NCBI RefSeq assembly: GCF_007290395.2
Contig: NZ_CP041656.2
Coordinates: forward strand, 1,612,001 to 1,676,000
Direction of reading: 5' to 3'
Source: Bradyrhizobium cosmicum
Lineage (GTDB): Bacteria; Pseudomonadota; Alphaproteobacteria; Rhizobiales; Xanthobacteraceae
Length of the DNA: 64,000 nucleotides
Positions 61,624 through 64,000 of this stretch are shown here, piece by piece. Under the pieces are notes generated by a model. It saw nothing but the letters and a program-made list of their open reading frames with translations. It had not been told where the DNA came from and searched no databases. Positions within the stretch are counted from its first letter, which is position 1; each line of letters opens with the position of its first letter. Made by a program: the position numbers and the translations under genes.

Positions 61624-64000
61624 TCAGGCGCGCTGGCGCTGCCGGGCAGGCCTGACGGCGCTCGCTGCGCGGGCCTCGATGACAGCGGCAGGAAATTCGC
61701 GGAAGGCCTGTGCCAGCGGCAGTTCGTTGCCCGCAAGTCCCCCCGCGGTGTAACCGGTGACGTCGACAATTGCGTCGAAAACGTCCGGCGCCGGCCATTC
61801 CCGGCCCGCCTGCGTGAATGGCGCGAACTGGCGTCCAACCACGACGATCGCCGCAGTCCGGCCATGGCGGCGGGCAAAGGCAATGACATGGTCGGCGTGC
61901 GCGCCGCGCACTTCCAGAGGCTGGTAGTCGCCCTCGGCGAAGACATCGGCGAGCTCATTGCGCAGCTTGAGCAGGTGTCGCGTCCAGACCAGCTTGAGCC
62001 GGCCGTCCGGCCAATGCTGGACCAAGCCGTGCCAATCCGGGGCGTCCTGCGGCAGCGCTGCGTGCCGCGCGGCAAAGTCCACCGGGCGGCGGTTGTCCGG
62101 GTCGACCAGCGACAGGTCCCAGTATTCGGTGCCCTGATAGAAGTCGGGAACACCAGGCAATGTCGCCTTGAGGGTGAGCTGGCTCAGCGAGTTCAATGCG
62201 CCGAGCAGTGCGACGCGGCGGGCCAGCGTCTGCAGCGATTCAAGGAATTCACCTGACAATGCAGGATCGAGGATCTTAGCGATGAAGCTGTTGACGCCGT
62301 TCTCATAGGCTTCATGCGGATTGAGCCAGCTCGTCTCTTCCTTGCCCTCGCGCGCGGCCTTGAGCGCATAAGCCTGGATGCGCTCGACGAAGCCGGCATC
62401 GGCCGGCTCTTCGAGCGGCCAGGCCCCGAGCAGGGTCTGGTAGAGCATGTATTCGAACGTTGCCGATGGTGCGCGCAGCTTGCCGTCGAGCGCCAGGTGC
62501 GGCGCGTTCAGTACCTTCCAGCGTGAGACTGCGCTGGTCCACTCGCCGGGGATCTCGCTGAGCGCCGCGATCCGCGCTCGGGCGTCCTCGCCGCGCTTGG
62601 TGTCGTGGGTCGCGGTCGCCGTCATCCCTTGCGGCCATTCCCTGGCGCGGGCCTGCATGGCCTGATGGAAGGCGGGAATGGAGAGACCGGTGCTCGCGGG
62701 ATCGCCGCCGACCTCGTTCAACGCGAGCAGCCGGTGGAACTGGTAGAATGCAGTGTCCTCCAGTGACTTCGCCATCATCGGCCCGGTGAACTGCTGCACT
62801 TTCAGGGCGAAGCGGCGCACGCGCAGGGCACTGTGCGCGGGGCGGCCGGGCTTGAGCAGGTCCATGGTCAGGGCATCGCGCAGGAAGTCGAAAATGCCGT
62901 CGTCGGCGGCGAACCATTCCGCGCGGGCCCGCTCGATGGTGTCGTCGATCAGCTTGCGATCGAGGGCGGTCGGGTCGCTGTGCGTCAGGTAGGTGCGGTA
63001 GACCGGGAAATGCAGCACATAGAGTTCGAGCGCCTGCCGCAGGCTGTCGGCTGAGAAATCGCGGGTCGAGTAGTGTCCGTTGGCGATGCGGGCGAGCAGG
63101 CGCGTCAGCACGGTGAATTCGCTGGTCAGCAATGTCTCCAGCACGCGGCGCTTGGCGTCCTTCACATAGGGCGCGAGCTGTGGCGGACGGTTGCTGATCT
63201 GCCGCCAGGTCTCGTCCAGCGCCTCCAGCCCCTTGGCGTCGACCAGGACCTGGGTGATGACGTTCATCCACTCGTAGCCGGTGGTGCCCTGAACGCCGGC
63301 GAAGTGCGGCAGGCGCTCGTGCTCGCACAGGATTTTTTCGATCACCGTGTAGAACGGCTTTGCGTTGCCCTGCGCATCGCGCACCAGACGGCGCAACCGC
63401 TGGCAATATTGCGCGGGATCGCGCAGGCCGTCGATGTGGTCGAGACGAATGCCCTGCAGCCTGCCGTCGGCGACGAGCTGCTTTACCAGCCGGTGTGTCG
63501 CGGCGAACGTGCTTGCGTCCTCGACGCGCAGGCCTGCGAGACCGTTGACGTCGAAGAAGCGGCGATAGTTGATGTCGCTGGAAGCGAGCCGCCAGTGCCC
63601 GAGCTTGTAGTGCTGGCGCTCCAGCAGATGGTGCAGCGTCAAGGTCTGTGCCGGTCGATCCTTGGCCGCGCGATAGGCGCCAAGGCCCTGCGCGATGAGG
63701 TCGGCGCTGCCTGCGATCTCCTTCAACTCGGTCTTGAAGCCGGGCGCCTCCTTGCGGTTAGGCCGGCGCAGCCCGGTATAGCGCGTGGCAAGTGCGATCA
63801 TCCGCTTGCCGGCTTCCGTCTCGGCGGCATCGGCCTCCTTCACGATCACCCGCAGCAATTCGCCATAGCGCTCCGGCGCGATCGGCAGGCGATGCTCGAA
63901 ATACCAGGCGGAAAAGCTGCCTTCGCCGGGATCGTAGCGCAGCTCGATGTCGCCGCGCTCCAGCGCCTCGCCATAGGAGGCGCCGAGGATCGGCAGCAGC
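61624..64000 (-). CDS. treY: Malto-oligosyltrehalose synthase TreY (5' end beyond window)
   Basis: C-terminal 792 residues of a GH13-family enzyme that converts the reducing end of maltodextrins to a trehalosyl end, the first step of TreY-TreZ trehalose synthesis. The frame is open to the window edge (YDPGEGSFSAWYFEHRLPI near the edge). Seen are LRVEDASTFAATHRLVKQL, GIRLDHIDGLRDPAQY with the catalytic Asp, FYTVIEKILCEHERLP with the acid Glu, GTTGYEWMN, ATATHDTKRGEDARARI and ATLPGVPDFYQGTEYWD. Trehalose supports osmotic and desiccation tolerance, in keeping with the nearby kdp and stress genes. Confidence 0.95.
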   Translation of the reverse strand, partial: LLPILGASYGEALERGDIELRYDPGEGSFSAWYFEHRLPIAPERYGELLRVIVKEADAAETEAGKRMIALATRYTGLRRPNRKEAPGFKTELKEIAGSADLIAQGLGAYRAAKDRPAQTLTLHHLLERQHYKLGHWRLASSDINYRRFFDVNGLAGLRVEDASTFAATHRLVKQLVADGRLQGIRLDHIDGLRDPAQYCQRLRRLVRDAQGNAKPFYTVIEKILCEHERLPHFAGVQGTTGYEWMNVITQVLVDAKGLEALDETWRQISNRPPQLAPYVKDAKRRVLETLLTSEFTVLTRLLARIANGHYSTRDFSADSLRQALELYVLHFPVYRTYLTHSDPTALDRKLIDDTIERARAEWFAADDGIFDFLRDALTMDLLKPGRPAHSALRVRRFALKVQQFTGPMMAKSLEDTAFYQFHRLLALNEVGGDPASTGLSIPAFHQAMQARAREWPQGMTATATHDTKRGEDARARIAALSEIPGEWTSAVSRWKVLNAPHLALDGKLRAPSATFEYMLYQTLLGAWPLEEPADAGFVERIQAYALKAAREGKEETSWLNPHEAYENGVNSFIAKILDPALSGEFLESLQTLARRVALLGALNSLSQLTLKATLPGVPDFYQGTEYWDLSLVDPDNRRPVDFAARHAALPQDAPDWHGLVQHWPDGRLKLVWTRHLLKLRNELADVFAEGDYQPLEVRGAHADHVIAFARRHGRTAAIVVVGRQFAPFTQAGREWPAPDVFDAIVDVTGYTAGGLAGNELPLAQAFREFPAAVIEARAASAVRPARQRQRA

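Noticed and set aside
1..64000. CRISPR arrays, tRNA/rRNA genes, prophage or IS elements
   Set aside because: No regularly spaced repeats, no tRNA/rRNA sequence and no transposase or integrase pattern were seen on reading.

Overview
The window is GC-rich DNA from an alphaproteobacterium, most likely Bradyrhizobium or a close relative. This rests on the overall gene repertoire: several ABC/TRAP/TTT uptake systems beside CoA-ester and molybdo-hydroxylase catabolic genes, short palindromic intergenic repeats, GGAAC-type stress promoters, and a ku/ligD pair next to trehalose and PHA genes. No rRNA, tRNA, CRISPR array, phage or insertion sequence was seen. Both ends cut through genes: an MFS transporter at the left and malto-oligosyltrehalose synthase at the right.

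Catabolic half (1-26200). An MFS exporter/symporter fragment is followed by a polyamine-type ABC importer (1347-5665) that runs directly into a three-subunit molybdenum hydroxylase (5686-9375) and an amidase. This looks like uptake, hydroxylation and hydrolysis of a nitrogenous compound. A LysR gene lies divergent to a second set: a Bug-type binding protein, an SDR, an alpha/beta hydrolase-fold protein and a Tat-exported FAH-family protein. Next comes a divergent pair of operons. The left one (minus strand) holds a CaiB-type CoA-transferase, a MaoC hydratase, a CitE-like lyase and an IclR regulator. The right one (plus strand) holds a DctPQM TRAP transporter, an acyl-CoA dehydrogenase, an acyl-CoA ligase and a family I CoA-transferase/hydrolase. 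Together they read as an import and CoA-dependent breakdown module for a (probably branched) carboxylic acid, with repeated AATTCATA boxes between them.

Surface and motility part (26200-41170). Three minus-strand genes (formyltransferase-fold protein, glycosyltransferase-like protein, large HAD-domain protein) precede an ECF sigma factor and a filament/hook set: flagellin, fliD, fliS, flgD, flgE, a flgN-like gene, flgK and flgL. No basal body, motor or export gene is in the window, so this is a satellite locus or the end of a larger cluster.

Right part (41170-64000). A frameshifted AMP-ligase gene, upp, a crotonase and a TetR gene are followed by a minus-strand run of nine mostly unrecognised small genes (44897-48338), then the complete kdp potassium operon (kdpF, A, B, C, D, E) led by extra micro-ORFs. 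Four intergenic sites with the direct-repeat pattern YTATRW-N5-YTATRW lie upstream of kdp and upstream of three points in the small-gene run. They suggest a local KdpE-type regulon of uncharacterised small proteins, which is the most interesting reading of this window. The final part holds ku and ligD with mirror-image GGAAC-N16-GGTT promoters, a DUF3309 micro-membrane protein with a similar promoter, a PHA-system protein and treY.

A recurrent oddity is that several enzymes lack the canonical catalytic residue of their family (SDR Lys, hydrolase Ser, DapA-family Lys, formyltransferase Asn/His, CoA-transferase Glu).
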